This document shows, in pieces, positions 24,815-33,685 of a stretch of DNA of 64,000 nucleotides (positions are counted from its first letter, which is position 1; each line of letters opens with the position of its first letter). The stretch comes from Rathayibacter sp. VKM Ac-2856. GTDB taxonomy: Bacteria > Actinomycetota > Actinomycetes > Actinomycetales > Microbacteriaceae. The position numbers and the translations under genes are program-made. Below the pieces are notes generated by a model. That model made no database searches and was not told the DNA's origin. It worked only from the letters and a program-made list of their open reading frames with translations. The DNA lies in the NCBI RefSeq assembly GCF_013205055.1, contig NZ_JABMLF010000003.1:434001-498000 (forward strand), given 5' to 3'.

Positions 24815-26929
24815 TCAGGACCCCCGGCGGTCCAGCCGGTCCAGCCGCTCGTTGTACGCCGCGAGCTCGGCCTCGCCGTCGCGGTCGGCCCGGCGGTCGT
24901 AGCGCTTCGCCGTCCGCTCCTCCGAGCGCACCCACTGCGCGACCACGACCAGCGCGATCAGCACCATCGGGATCTCCCCCGCCGACCAGGCGATGCCGCC
25001 GCCGACGCCCTGATCCGCCAGCAGCGCCTCCGTGTCGGTGTAGCCGAGCGCCGTCCACCAGGGCGCGGCGAGCACCGTGGTCTGCGACATGATCGGCAGG
25101 CCGAAGAAGGCGTGGAACGCCAGCGTCGCCAGCATCACCAGCAGCCGCAGCACGTGGCCCGGCCGGTTCGGCCCCGGGTCGACCCCGATCAGGACCCAGA
25201 AGAAGAGGTAGCCCGTCGCGAGGAAGTGCAGGGTCATCAGCACGTGGCCCTGGTGGCTGAACATCGCCCACTCGAACCAGCCCGTGTAGTAGAAGGCGAC
25301 CAGGCTGCCGGCGAAGAGCACGGCGGCGACGGGCGCCTTCGACAGCACGGCGAGATAGCGCGAGTGCACGACGGCGAGGATCCACTCGCGCAGCCCCCGC
25401 CCGCCGTCGCGGCGCACCGGCAGCACCCGCAGCGCGAGCAGCACCGGCCCGCCGAGCACCAGCAGCGGCGGCACGACCATCATCAGCAGCATGTGCTGGA
25501 TCATGTGCGTGCTGAAGTGCACCTGCCCGTAGACGCCCGGCCCGCCGCTGGTCGTGTACGCCAGGGCGGCGCAGCCGGCGACCCAGGCGAGCGTCCGGCC
25601 GATCGGCCAGGCGTCGCCGCGGCGCCGCAGCCGCAGGACCGCCCGGACGTAGAGGGCCGCGCCGACGACCGCGATGCCGAGCCACACGGCGTCCAGGTGC
25701 CACTGATCGAGCATCCGCTCGGGCGTGACCTCCGGCGGGTAGTGAAAGCCGAGCAGGCTGCGCCGCGCGTCGCCGCTGACCGGGTCCTGCGACACCGGCG
25801 GCGCGCTGTTCGAGAGCGCCACCGAGACGCCGATGGTCAGCGCCATCACCACCACCTCGCCGACCGCGATCGCGACGAAGGCGCGGCGATCGGCAGGATC
25901 CGCGCGCAGCCGCGGGATCAGCCGCAGCCGGTGCCAGGCCCCCGCGCCGCCGAGCGCGAGCAGCGCGACGGCCTTCACGATCAGCAGCTGCCCGTAGGGC
26001 GTGCCCAGGTCCTCGAGCCCCTCGATCCGGAGCGACGCGTTGACCAGGCCGGAGAAGGCGACGGCCCCGAAGGCCCAACCCGCCAGCGCCGAGTAGCGCG
26101 CGACGACCACGCCGATCTCGCCGCCGACCGCCCGCCGCAGCAGGATCACCGCGACGAGCCCGCCCGCCCACGCCGTCACTCCGATCAGGTGCACCGCGAG
26201 GCTGTTGACCGCGTTCGCGTGCTCGTCGGCACCGGCCGCGTGCCCCGAGAGCGAGAGCGGCAGGAGCGCCAGCACCGCGATCGCGGTCGCCGCCGCCACC
26301 CAGCCGAGCCGCCGCGAGAAGAGGGTGAGCAGGAGCACCGCCGCCGCGCACGCGGTCGACGCCACGAGGGTCTGCCCCAGCTCGAGCTGCGTCGCGTAGA
26401 AGAGGAGCTGGGTCCGGAAGCCCGGCGCGTCCAGCGGCTGTCCGATCGCGTTCGCCGCTGTGAAGACGAGCACGGCGAGCGCCGACGCCACCCAGACCGC
26501 GGACGACCAGGTCGCCCAGCGCAGGGCGCGGTTCTGCGAGTACGAGACGATCCCGGGGGCGATGCGCTGCCCGGGCAGGAGGAACGTCGCGGCCGTGAGC
26601 AGGCCGATCGTGAGCGACGCGGCGGTGTCGTGCACGACCCGCGCGACGGGCAGGCCCCGGGTCACGAGCTCGCCCGGGTCGATCAGGCGCGTCTCGAACG
26701 CGCCGGTCCAGGTGAGCCCGGCGAGGGCGACCGCGACCGCCGCGGGGACGGCCAGGAGCAGCACGGCCTCCGGCGCGCGGATCGGCGCGGCGGCCGGCCG
26801 CTCGGGACGGCGGAGGTCCGCGTCGGGGTCGGAGTCGCGGTCGTGCTGGTCGCGGTCGTGCCGGTCGCGGTCGTGCTGGTCGTCGTGCTGGTCGTCGAGG
26901 TGGTCGGTCGAGGATGGTCCGTGCGCCAC
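24815..26929 (-). CDS. CopD/CtaG fusion: copper and cytochrome oxidase assembly membrane protein
   Basis: 704 aa, GTG start. A His/Asp repeat opens the protein (residues about 10-35, DQHDDQHDRDRHDRDQ), likely a metal-collecting tail. The first hydrophobic half (about 50-400) is CopD-like, with helices and His such as LSGHAAGADEHANAVN. The second half (about 430-690) matches the CtaG_Caa3 domain: HFSTHMIQHMLLMMVVPPLL, YYTGWFEWAMFSHQGHVLM and GLPIMSQT. This fusion is common in actinobacteria and is thought to deliver copper to Cu-containing oxidases or to import it. The gene upstream on the same strand is another His-containing membrane protein. Confidence 0.86.
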   Translation of the reverse strand: MAHGPSSTDHLDDQHDDQHDRDRHDRDQHDRDSDPDADLRRPERPAAAPIRAPEAVLLLAVPAAVAVALAGLTWTGAFETRLIDPGELVTRGLPVARVVHDTAASLTIGLLTAATFLLPGQRIAPGIVSYSQNRALRWATWSSAVWVASALAVLVFTAANAIGQPLDAPGFRTQLLFYATQLELGQTLVASTACAAAVLLLTLFSRRLGWVAAATAIAVLALLPLSLSGHAAGADEHANAVNSLAVHLIGVTAWAGGLVAVILLRRAVGGEIGVVVARYSALAGWAFGAVAFSGLVNASLRIEGLEDLGTPYGQLLIVKAVALLALGGAGAWHRLRLIPRLRADPADRRAFVAIAVGEVVVMALTIGVSVALSNSAPPVSQDPVSGDARRSLLGFHYPPEVTPERMLDQWHLDAVWLGIAVVGAALYVRAVLRLRRRGDAWPIGRTLAWVAGCAALAYTTSGGPGVYGQVHFSTHMIQHMLLMMVVPPLLVLGGPVLLALRVLPVRRDGGRGLREWILAVVHSRYLAVLSKAPVAAVLFAGSLVAFYYTGWFEWAMFSHQGHVLMTLHFLATGYLFFWVLIGVDPGPNRPGHVLRLLVMLATLAFHAFFGLPIMSQTTVLAAPWWTALGYTDTEALLADQGVGGGIAWSAGEIPMVLIALVVVAQWVRSEERTAKRYDRRADRDGEAELAAYNERLDRLDRRGS

Positions 26930-26977
26930 GGTGGCGGCTCCCTTCGGCGGCCGCCGGGAGACCGGGGACCGCGCGGA

Positions 26978-27010
26978 GACCCCGCGGCACGGTGCTGCCG
27001 CGCGGGGGTC
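26978..27010 (-). terminator. Intercistronic hairpin
   Basis: GACCCCGCGGCA (26978-26989) pairs with TGCCG...GGGGTC (26996-27010) with a three-base bulge, between the two minus-strand copper-region genes. It may dampen read-through into the CopD/CtaG gene. No U-tract. Confidence 0.4.
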
Positions 27011-27037
27011 GATGAGGACGCGCAGGGCGCGTCGGGA

Positions 27038-27640
27038 TCAGGAGGCGGGGAGTGCCGGCGGTCCGCGCCGGGGCACGGCGGGCGGGAAGACTCCGGCGGC
27101 GACGGGGAGGATCCCGTGCGGCGCGAACGACGAGCGGCGCGCGGGCCGCGGGGCGCGGACGGGCGTCGCCGGCACCCGCACCAGGACCGTCACCAGGTGG
27201 GCCGTCGTCGCGGCGACGGCGATCAGCAGCGCCTCGCCGCGGTGCAGGGCCGCGATCGTGACGACCGCCGCGAGCACGTGCGCGATCCCCATCGAGGAGT
27301 CGTGCAGGGCCGGGTGGGCCGCGGCGCCGAGGTCGATCGGACCCCCGTGGAGGTGCGCGGCACCGGCCGGACCGGCCGCGCTCCCCGCCGCCCCGCCGAT
27401 CCCGAACAGCGCGTGGAACAGCAGCTGGCTCAGCCCGACCGACGCCCCCAGGCGCGCGAGCGAGAGCCGCCGTCCGGCGAGGGCGACGCAGACCGGCACC
27501 GCGAGCACGAGCGGCGCCGCGACTCCGAGCGCCCCCGGCAGCTCCCCGCCGCCCGCGACGTGCGAGAACAGGGCGGTGAGGGTCGCCACCGTCGCCGCCA
27601 CGACACCGCGGAGGGTGCGCAGCGAGCGGGAGGACGACAT
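27038..27640 (-). CDS. His-containing integral membrane protein near copper genes
   Basis: 200 aa from ATG 27640 with GGAGAG upstream. Four to five hydrophobic helices. His clusters face the loops (HLHGGPIDLGAAAHPALHDSSMGIAH), a pattern of metal-binding membrane proteins that accompany CopC/CopD systems in actinobacteria. The C-terminal 40 residues are Pro/Arg-rich and probably cytoplasmic. It precedes the CopD/CtaG fusion on the same strand by about 108 bp and is divergent from a cation efflux gene, so a role in copper handling is likely but inferred from context. Confidence 0.62.
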   Translation of the reverse strand: MSSSRSLRTLRGVVAATVATLTALFSHVAGGGELPGALGVAAPLVLAVPVCVALAGRRLSLARLGASVGLSQLLFHALFGIGGAAGSAAGPAGAAHLHGGPIDLGAAAHPALHDSSMGIAHVLAAVVTIAALHRGEALLIAVAATTAHLVTVLVRVPATPVRAPRPARRSSFAPHGILPVAAGVFPPAVPRRGPPALPAS

Positions 27641-27771
27641 CTCTCCAGTGTCGCAGGGGGATGCGACCCGCGCCCTTCGCATCCGGGCCGATATGTGCAA
27701 GAGTGTGCATACGACAATACGTCCGCGGCCGGCACGGCGGGCGGACGCACGCGGATGGGCCGGGAGGGCGC

Positions 27772-28686
27772 ATGGGGCACGACCACGGCATCGCCGGGCA
27801 CGCGGGGCACTCGGGCTCCGCCGCCGCGCGCCACCGGCGCCCGCTCGTCATCGCCTTCGTCCTCACCGCCGCGTTCGCGGTCGTCGAGTTCGTGGTCGGC
27901 CTCGCCACCGGCTCGCTCGCGCTGATCTCGGACGCCGCACACATGGGCACCGACGTGATCGCGCTCGGGATGTCGATCGCCGCGATCTCGCTCGCCGCGC
28001 GGCCCGCCGCCAAGGCCCGCACCTACGGCTCCTACCGCCTCGAGGTGCTCGCCGCGCTCGCCAACGGCGTCCTGCTCTTCGGCGTCGCCGGCTTCGTGAT
28101 CGTGGAGGCGGTCCGCCGCTTCGCCGAGCCGCCCGCCGTCCCCGGGGCGCCGCTGCTGATCACCGCGATCCTCGGCCTGGCCGTCAACCTGGTCAGCCTG
28201 CGCCTGCTCTCGGCCGGCGCGAAGGAGAGCATCACCCTGCGCGGCGCCTCGCTCGAGGTGCTCGGCGACGCACTCGGCTCGGTCGGCGTGATCGTCGCGG
28301 CGATCGTGCTGCTGACCACCGACTGGGCCTGGATCGATCCGATCGTCGGCGTCCTGATCGGGCTGCTGATCCTGCCGCGGACCTTCTCCCTCACCCGCCA
28401 GGCGCTCGGGATCCTGATGGAGTCGGCGCCGGCGCACGTCGACCTCGCGGCGGTCGAGCGCGACGTCTGCGCGGTCCCCGGGGTGCTCGCGCTGCACGAC
28501 CTGCACGTCTGGACGATCACCTCCGGCATGGAGAGCGCGACCGGCCACATCGTGGTCGCCCCGGAGGCCGACTACCGCGACGCCCTGGCCGGAGTGCTCG
28601 CCGTCCTGCACGACGACCACGGCATCGACCACGCCACCATCCAGTGCGAGCCCGAGGAGTTCCCGGAGCGCCCGAACGCGGTCTGA
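27772..28686 (+). CDS. Cation diffusion facilitator (CzcD/ZitB-like) metal exporter
   Basis: 304 aa, ATG right after GGGAGGGCGC. The His-rich start (MGHDHGIAGHAGHSG) collects metal. Six membrane helices follow; TM2 carries DAAHMGTD with the H57-x3-D61 metal site. In TM5 the second site reads E-x3-D (LEVLGDALGS) where ZitB has H-x3-D. A cytoplasmic domain of about 85 residues (VPGVLALHDLHVWTI) completes the fold. It should export Zn2+ or a similar divalent ion in exchange for protons. The upstream region contains a repeated TGTGCA motif (27693-27708 area) that could be an operator. No regulator gene is adjacent. Confidence 0.88.
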   Translation: MGHDHGIAGHAGHSGSAAARHRRPLVIAFVLTAAFAVVEFVVGLATGSLALISDAAHMGTDVIALGMSIAAISLAARPAAKARTYGSYRLEVLAALANGVLLFGVAGFVIVEAVRRFAEPPAVPGAPLLITAILGLAVNLVSLRLLSAGAKESITLRGASLEVLGDALGSVGVIVAAIVLLTTDWAWIDPIVGVLIGLLILPRTFSLTRQALGILMESAPAHVDLAAVERDVCAVPGVLALHDLHVWTITSGMESATGHIVVAPEADYRDALAGVLAVLHDDHGIDHATIQCEPEEFPERPNAV

Positions 28687-28770
28687 CAGCGCGCCTCCGC
28701 GAAAGTCGTCGTACTCGGCGCGCGACTGCGACAACTTCTGCGCAGTGGCGGCACGTTCGGCGCTTCCGCC

Positions 28771-28822
28771 TGTTGACGTCAACATGTAGGTTGGGAGGCC
28801 ACGGTCGTGTTCACGTGAACAC
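28771..28822 (+). promoter_or_regulatory. Paired LacI-type operators before the GH30 gene
   Basis: TGTTGACGTCAACA (28771-28784) and GTGTTCACGTGAACAC (28807-28822) are perfect palindromes 37 bp apart centre to centre, with a TAGGTT -10-like box between them (28787-28792). The same consensus, TGTTsACGTsAACA, and nearly the same layout occur before the ABC operon at 37730-37780 next to a LacI gene. The second site would lie at about +8 and block elongation. Confidence 0.78.
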
Positions 28823-28857
28823 CTCCCCCTTTCACTGGCGAAAGAGAGACAGCATCA

Positions 28858-31800
28858 ATGTCGATGTCCACTGACAGCCGCGATCACCGGCGCTCGAAGC
28901 GCCGGGCCGCCCGGCTCGCCGCGGTCGCCACCAGCGCCGCCCTCGCCGCCGGAGCGCTGCTCGCCCTCCCCGCGGCCGCCGCCCCTGCGCAGGCCGCGGA
29001 CGCCTTCCGCATCACCCCCAACCCCGCCGCCGCCGGCGAGTCCTTCGAGGGCTGGGGCACGAGCCTCGTCTGGTTCGCCAACGCCACCGGGAACTACCCC
29101 GAGGCGCTGCGCGAGGAGCTCTACCAGAAGGTCTTCGGCGACGAGGGCCTCGACCTGAACATCGCCCGCTACAACGTCGGCGGCGGCAACGCCTCCGACG
29201 TGAAGGACTACCTCCGCCCCGGCGGCGCCGTCGAGGGCTGGTGGAAGCAGAACCCGACCGGCGACGCCGCGACCTACGGCGGCACCAGCACGAACTACGC
29301 CGACCGCGACGCCCTGCTGGCGAAGTGGGACGCCGGCGACGCCTCCTCCTACGACTGGACCAGCGACGAGACGCAGCGCTGGTGGGTGGAGAAGCTCGCC
29401 GAGGAGCAGCAGATCTCGCACTGGGAGGCGTTCGCCAACTCCGCCCCCTACTTCATGACCGAGAGCGGCTACGTCTCCGGCGGCTTCAACGCCTCGAGCG
29501 AGCAGCTGAAGCCCGCTGCGGAGGCGCAGTTCGCCGAGTACCTAGCGACCGTCACCGCGCACATGGAGGACGAGTACGGCATCGAGTTCGACACCCTCGA
29601 CCCCTTCAACGAGCCGAACACGAACTACTGGGGCACGCAGCTCACCAACGGCGTCCCGACGGGCGGACGGCAGGAGGGCATGCACATGGGCCCGACCCGC
29701 CAGGCCGACCTGATCCCCGACGTCGCCGCGGCCCTCGAGGCCTCGACGAGCGACGCCGGCATCGCGGCGATGGACGAGACCAACCCCAGCATCTTCAAGA
29801 CCAACTGGGCCGCCTATTCCGCCGCCGTCCGCGCCGAGGTCGACCGGATGAACGTGCACACCTACGGCACCTCGGACCGCCTCGCGGTGCGCGACCTCGC
29901 CAAGCAGGCCGACAAGGACCTCTGGATGAGCGAGATCGAGGGCAACTGGGTCGCGGGCTACGACCCGGTGAACATCGAGAACGGCCTCGGCATCGCCGGC
30001 CGCATCAACGACGACCTGCGCGAGCTCGAGCCGAAGGCCTGGGTGCTCTGGCAGCCGGTCGAGGACCTCTACAACATGAGCCCGAAGGGCGAGAACCTCA
30101 ACTGGGGCTCGATCTTCATCGACCTCGACTGCACGCCGTACCAGGAGGGCGGAGCCGAGGTCTGGAAGTCGGCCCGTCGCGTCGCGGACGCCGGCGGAGA
30201 CTCGACGAAGGCCCCGGTCTGCGGCGTCGAGACGAACTCGAAGTTCAACACGATCCGCAACTTCACCAAGTTCGTCCACGAGGGCGACCACCTGATGCCC
30301 ACGAACGACACGTCCTCCACCGCCGCCGTCCGCGGCGACGGCTCGGGCGCGACCCTCGTGCACACCAACGCCGGTGCGACGGCGAAGACCGTCGTGATCG
30401 ACCTCTCCCGCTTCGGCGCGATCGCCGACGGCGCCACCGTCACCCCCTACGTCACCACCCAGGCCGCCTCGGCCGCCGCACCCACCGGCAACGCGCTCGT
30501 CGCGAAGCCCGCGGTCGCGATCGACCGGGAGTCGCGCACCGCGACCGTCACGGTGCCCGCCAAGTCGGTCACCTCCTTCTCGATCGACGGCGTCTCCGGC
30601 GTCGCCGACTCCGCTCCCGCGCTCCGCGACGGCCACCGCTACCAGCTGGTCGGCACGCAGAGCGGCAAGGCGCTGACCGGCAACCCCACCGGCGCCGCGA
30701 CCACGATCAGCACCCTCGCCACCGACTCCGCCACCGCCGCGAAGCAGACCTGGACCGTGCACGAGGTCGCCCCGGGCGAGCGCGAGGCCACCCGCCGCGT
30801 CGTGCTGCAGAACGTCGACGGCCGCGTGCTCGGAGCGACGAGCGCCGGCACCGACCTGCGCACGCTCTCCGTCGACGCCGCGAAGGCGAGCGCCGCGACC
30901 CGCTGGATCGTCAGCACCACCGACGGCACCGCGTACACGCTGGTCAACGAGTCGATCGGCCTCTCGCTCGACGTCAACGGCCAGTCCAGCGCCGAGAACA
31001 CCACCGTCGGCGTCTACGGCTCGAACGGCGGAGCGAACCAGTCCTGGACCCTGCGCGACCTCGCGCCGACCGCGACGCAGACGGTCGCCGTCCGCACCGC
31101 CGTGGGCGTCGCTCCGACCCTGCCCGCCTCGATCGCCCCGCAGTACGCCTGGGGCACCGGGGCTCCGATCGCCGTCACCTGGCAGCGCCCGGCCGACTCG
31201 GCCTACGGCACCGCCGGCCGCGTCGAGGTGACCGGCACCGCGACCGACCTGTTCGGCCAGTCGATCCCCGTCACCGCGCTCGTCGACGTCGGCGGCCTCA
31301 CCGCCGCGGACCCGGCGTCGATCACCGTCGCGTCGGGAGCCTCCGTCGCCGCTGTGAAGGCAGCGGCCCCCGCGACCGTGCCGGCCCGCGTCGGCGCCTC
31401 CACCAGCACCTTCGCGGTGCCGGTCGCCTGGGACTGGACGCCGCTGACCACCGCATCGCTCGCCGCGCCCGGATCGGTGACGATCACGGGCACGGCGACC
31501 GCGGACGGCCAGTCGCTGCCGGCCGTGCTGACGGTGCTCGTCACCTCGGGCACGCTGCGGAACTTCAATCCGGACGCGGGCATCGTCGCGACGGCGAGCT
31601 CGTCCGAGTCGGGCTTCGGACCGGAGCGCACCCGCAACGGCGTCGACGGCGACAAGGGCTGGTCGAACTGGACCAGCGGCACCAAGGCCGCGCAGAGCAG
31701 CCTGACCTACACCTTCCCCGCCGCGCGCCAGGTGCAGCAGGTGTCGGTGCAGTTCCAGCGCGACGGCGGCACCAGCTGGGCGCAGACCTACCAGCTGCAG

Positions 31801-32559
31801 TACCAGGGCGGCACGGGCGGAGCGTGGACCTCGGTCCCCGGCTACGAGACGGCCGTCCCGCTGGCCTCGCCGGCCGACGGCACCGCGCCGACGCTGTCCG
31901 CGACCTTCGCGCCGGTGACCGCCACGGCGTTCCGCGTCGTGATGAACGCCTACGCGAACACGCACCTCATCGTCTCCGAGACGAAGCTGTACGAGGCCGT
32001 CGCGTCGCCCGCCGCGGTCGCCACCCTCGGTGCCCTGCGCGTGAACGGAGTGGGCGTCGCCGGCTTCGACGCGGCCCGCACCTCGTACGCGGTGACCGTC
32101 GAGGGCACGACGATGCCGGTGCTCACCGCGGTGGCCACCGACTCGGCGGCCCGGGTGCGCGTGACGCAGCCGACCACCGCGAACGGCGGAGTCGGCACGA
32201 TCGCGGTCACCTCGGCCGACGGCACGCTCACGCGGACGACGACGGTGACCGCGACGCTGAAGGCGCCCGCCGCCCTCGCCGTCGCGGTGACGGCGTCGAC
32301 CCGCTGCATCGCCGGCAAGGTCGTCCTGACGGTCACGGCGCAGAACAACGCGTCGGTCCCCGTCTCGATGACCGTCGCCTCGGCCTGGGGCTCGAAGGAG
32401 TTCACCGGCGTCCTGCCCGGCAAGAACGCCTCCGCCGCCTTCTCGACGCGCGCCGCCTCGGTGCCCGCCGGCCAGGCCACCGTCACGGCGACGGCCACCG
32501 TCGACGGCGCCCCCGTCACCACGGTGATCCCGGCCGCCTACGGCGCCCGCACCTGCTGA
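28858..32559 (+). CDS. Secreted multidomain GH30 hydrolase (endo-beta-1,6-galactanase-like)
   Basis: 1233 aa with signal peptide (about 18-46, ending PAQAADAF). The GH30 catalytic domain begins at FEGWGTSLVWFAN; acid/base Glu about 251 in FNEPNTN and nucleophile Glu about 360 in WMSEIEGNW. FEGWGTSL is typical of the subfamily acting on beta-1,6-galactan, but substrate is inferred. Then a ricin-type lectin (about 595-735), Big_4-like Ig modules (about 745-900), an F5/8-type C/CBM32-like domain (about 905-1045), a cadherin-like beta sandwich and a final beta domain. Upstream operators place it under the LacI regulator at 36.6-37.7 kb, so it should feed sugars to that ABC importer. Confidence 0.85.
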   Translation: MSMSTDSRDHRRSKRRAARLAAVATSAALAAGALLALPAAAAPAQAADAFRITPNPAAAGESFEGWGTSLVWFANATGNYPEALREELYQKVFGDEGLDLNIARYNVGGGNASDVKDYLRPGGAVEGWWKQNPTGDAATYGGTSTNYADRDALLAKWDAGDASSYDWTSDETQRWWVEKLAEEQQISHWEAFANSAPYFMTESGYVSGGFNASSEQLKPAAEAQFAEYLATVTAHMEDEYGIEFDTLDPFNEPNTNYWGTQLTNGVPTGGRQEGMHMGPTRQADLIPDVAAALEASTSDAGIAAMDETNPSIFKTNWAAYSAAVRAEVDRMNVHTYGTSDRLAVRDLAKQADKDLWMSEIEGNWVAGYDPVNIENGLGIAGRINDDLRELEPKAWVLWQPVEDLYNMSPKGENLNWGSIFIDLDCTPYQEGGAEVWKSARRVADAGGDSTKAPVCGVETNSKFNTIRNFTKFVHEGDHLMPTNDTSSTAAVRGDGSGATLVHTNAGATAKTVVIDLSRFGAIADGATVTPYVTTQAASAAAPTGNALVAKPAVAIDRESRTATVTVPAKSVTSFSIDGVSGVADSAPALRDGHRYQLVGTQSGKALTGNPTGAATTISTLATDSATAAKQTWTVHEVAPGEREATRRVVLQNVDGRVLGATSAGTDLRTLSVDAAKASAATRWIVSTTDGTAYTLVNESIGLSLDVNGQSSAENTTVGVYGSNGGANQSWTLRDLAPTATQTVAVRTAVGVAPTLPASIAPQYAWGTGAPIAVTWQRPADSAYGTAGRVEVTGTATDLFGQSIPVTALVDVGGLTAADPASITVASGASVAAVKAAAPATVPARVGASTSTFAVPVAWDWTPLTTASLAAPGSVTITGTATADGQSLPAVLTVLVTSGTLRNFNPDAGIVATASSSESGFGPERTRNGVDGDKGWSNWTSGTKAAQSSLTYTFPAARQVQQVSVQFQRDGGTSWAQTYQLQYQGGTGGAWTSVPGYETAVPLASPADGTAPTLSATFAPVTATAFRVVMNAYANTHLIVSETKLYEAVASPAAVATLGALRVNGVGVAGFDAARTSYAVTVEGTTMPVLTAVATDSAARVRVTQPTTANGGVGTIAVTSADGTLTRTTTVTATLKAPAALAVAVTASTRCIAGKVVLTVTAQNNASVPVSMTVASAWGSKEFTGVLPGKNASAAFSTRAASVPAGQATVTATATVDGAPVTTVIPAAYGARTC

Positions 32560-32574
32560 CGCCGCGGCCCGTCC

Positions 32575-33164
32575 CTGCTGGTCGAGCAGCCGCCTCCGGC
32601 GGCGTACCGAGACCCACCCGCCTGCACACGCGGGTCTCGATACGCCCGCTCCGCGGCCTACTCGACCAGCATGGGTCGCGCGAGCGGACGCGGAATGGGC
32701 CCGCGCCCCGTTCATGCTGGTCGAGTAGCCGCCTCCGGCGGCGTATCGAGACCCACGTCTGCAGACGTCGGATCTCGATACGCGCGCTCCGCGCGCTACT
32801 CGATCAGCATGGGACCCGCGAACGGACGCGGGGTGGGGCCGCAGCCCGTCCACGCTGGTCGAGTAGCCACCTCCGGCGGCGTATCGAGACCTACCCGCCC
32901 GCACACGTGGGTCTCGATACGCCCGCTCCGCGGCCTACTCGACCAGCATGGGGCGCGCGAGCGGACGCGTGGCGGGCGCTGCGCCCCTCGCCGGGCCCCG
33001 CGCGCGTGTCCAGTCGCAGGCGCCGCTCCACGCGAGCGGACGCGGAACGGGGCCCGCACCCCGTCCATGCTGGTCGAGTAGCCGCCTCCGGCGGCGTATC
33101 GAGACCCACGTCTGCAGACGTCGGATCTCGATACGCGCGCTCCGCGCGCTACTCGATCAGCAGG
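32575..33164. repeat. REP-like palindrome cluster 3
   Basis: Four inverted/forward pairs: 32575-32613/32632-32673, 32713-32753/32770-32811, 32851-32891/32910-32950 and 33066-33106/33123-33164. Stem variants are CCGCCTCCGGCGG in inverted units and CGCGCTCCGCGCG or CCCGCTCCGCGG in forward units. Linkers are short (16-19 bp) and partly palindromic, for example CGTCTGCAGACG. Stretches between pairs share GCGAGCGGACGCGG, so whole units of about 140 bp have been duplicated. It lies between convergent genes. Confidence 0.92.
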
Positions 33165-33185
33165 GGGCGCGCGAGCGGACGCGCG

Positions 33186-33626
33186 TCAGCGCGTCGCGTC
33201 GTCGTAGACCGCGAGCAGGCGGTCGAGGAAGGCCTGCACCGTCGCGCGCTCGGCCGCGTCGAGGTCGGCGACCGCCGCCTCGACACCCGCGATCAGCGGG
33301 GCGACCCGCTCCTGCGCGCGCCGGACGGACTCGTCCGCGGCGGTCACGATCAGCTTGCGGCCGTCGGTCGGGTGGCGTTCGCGGCGGACGTGTCCGGCCG
33401 CCTCGAGGCGGTTCAGCACGAGGGTCGTCGCCGCGGTCGAGACGCCGAGGCGGCCGGCCAGCTCGGTCGGCGTCAGCGGACCGGCGGACATCAGGTGCGT
33501 CATCGCGTCGAGCCCGACGGCGTCGACCGCGAGCGCGCGGGTCAGCGACTGCTCGAAGAGCTTCTGCCGCTCCGTCACCTGGCGCACGCGGGTGCGGATG
33601 CCGAGATCGGGTGCTTCGGAGGTCAT
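33186..33626 (-). CDS. MarR-family transcriptional regulator
   Basis: 146 aa winged-helix protein. LTPTELAGRLGVSTAATTLVLNRLEAAGHVRRERHPTDGRK is the MarR DNA-binding segment with the conserved wing Asp-x-Arg. Flanking helices form the dimer interface. It is divergent from a flavin monooxygenase across 59 bp that contain an 11-bp palindrome, the standard arrangement for a MarR repressor controlling a neighbouring detoxifying enzyme and itself. The ligand is unknown, probably a phenolic or aromatic compound. REP-like cluster 3 ends 22 bp past its stop. Confidence 0.88.
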   Translation of the reverse strand: MTSEAPDLGIRTRVRQVTERQKLFEQSLTRALAVDAVGLDAMTHLMSAGPLTPTELAGRLGVSTAATTLVLNRLEAAGHVRRERHPTDGRKLIVTAADESVRRAQERVAPLIAGVEAAVADLDAAERATVQAFLDRLLAVYDDATR

Positions 33627-33660
33627 CACCCCAGGGTACTCGTGTACATTGCCAATCTCA

Positions 33661-33671
33661 TTGATTATCAA
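33661..33671. promoter_or_regulatory. Likely MarR operator
   Basis: TTGATTATCAA is a perfect 11-bp palindrome in the 59-bp gap between the divergent marR-type and monooxygenase genes, 14 bp before the monooxygenase ATG. It is A+T-rich against the local background and of the size MarR proteins bind. Confidence 0.65.
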
Positions 33672-33685
33672 CGAAGGCGGCAACC

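Noticed and set aside
28858-28860. GH30 gene as part of the metal exporter operon upstream
   Set aside because: A 171-bp gap with two operators and a promoter-like region separates them, and the functions do not match.
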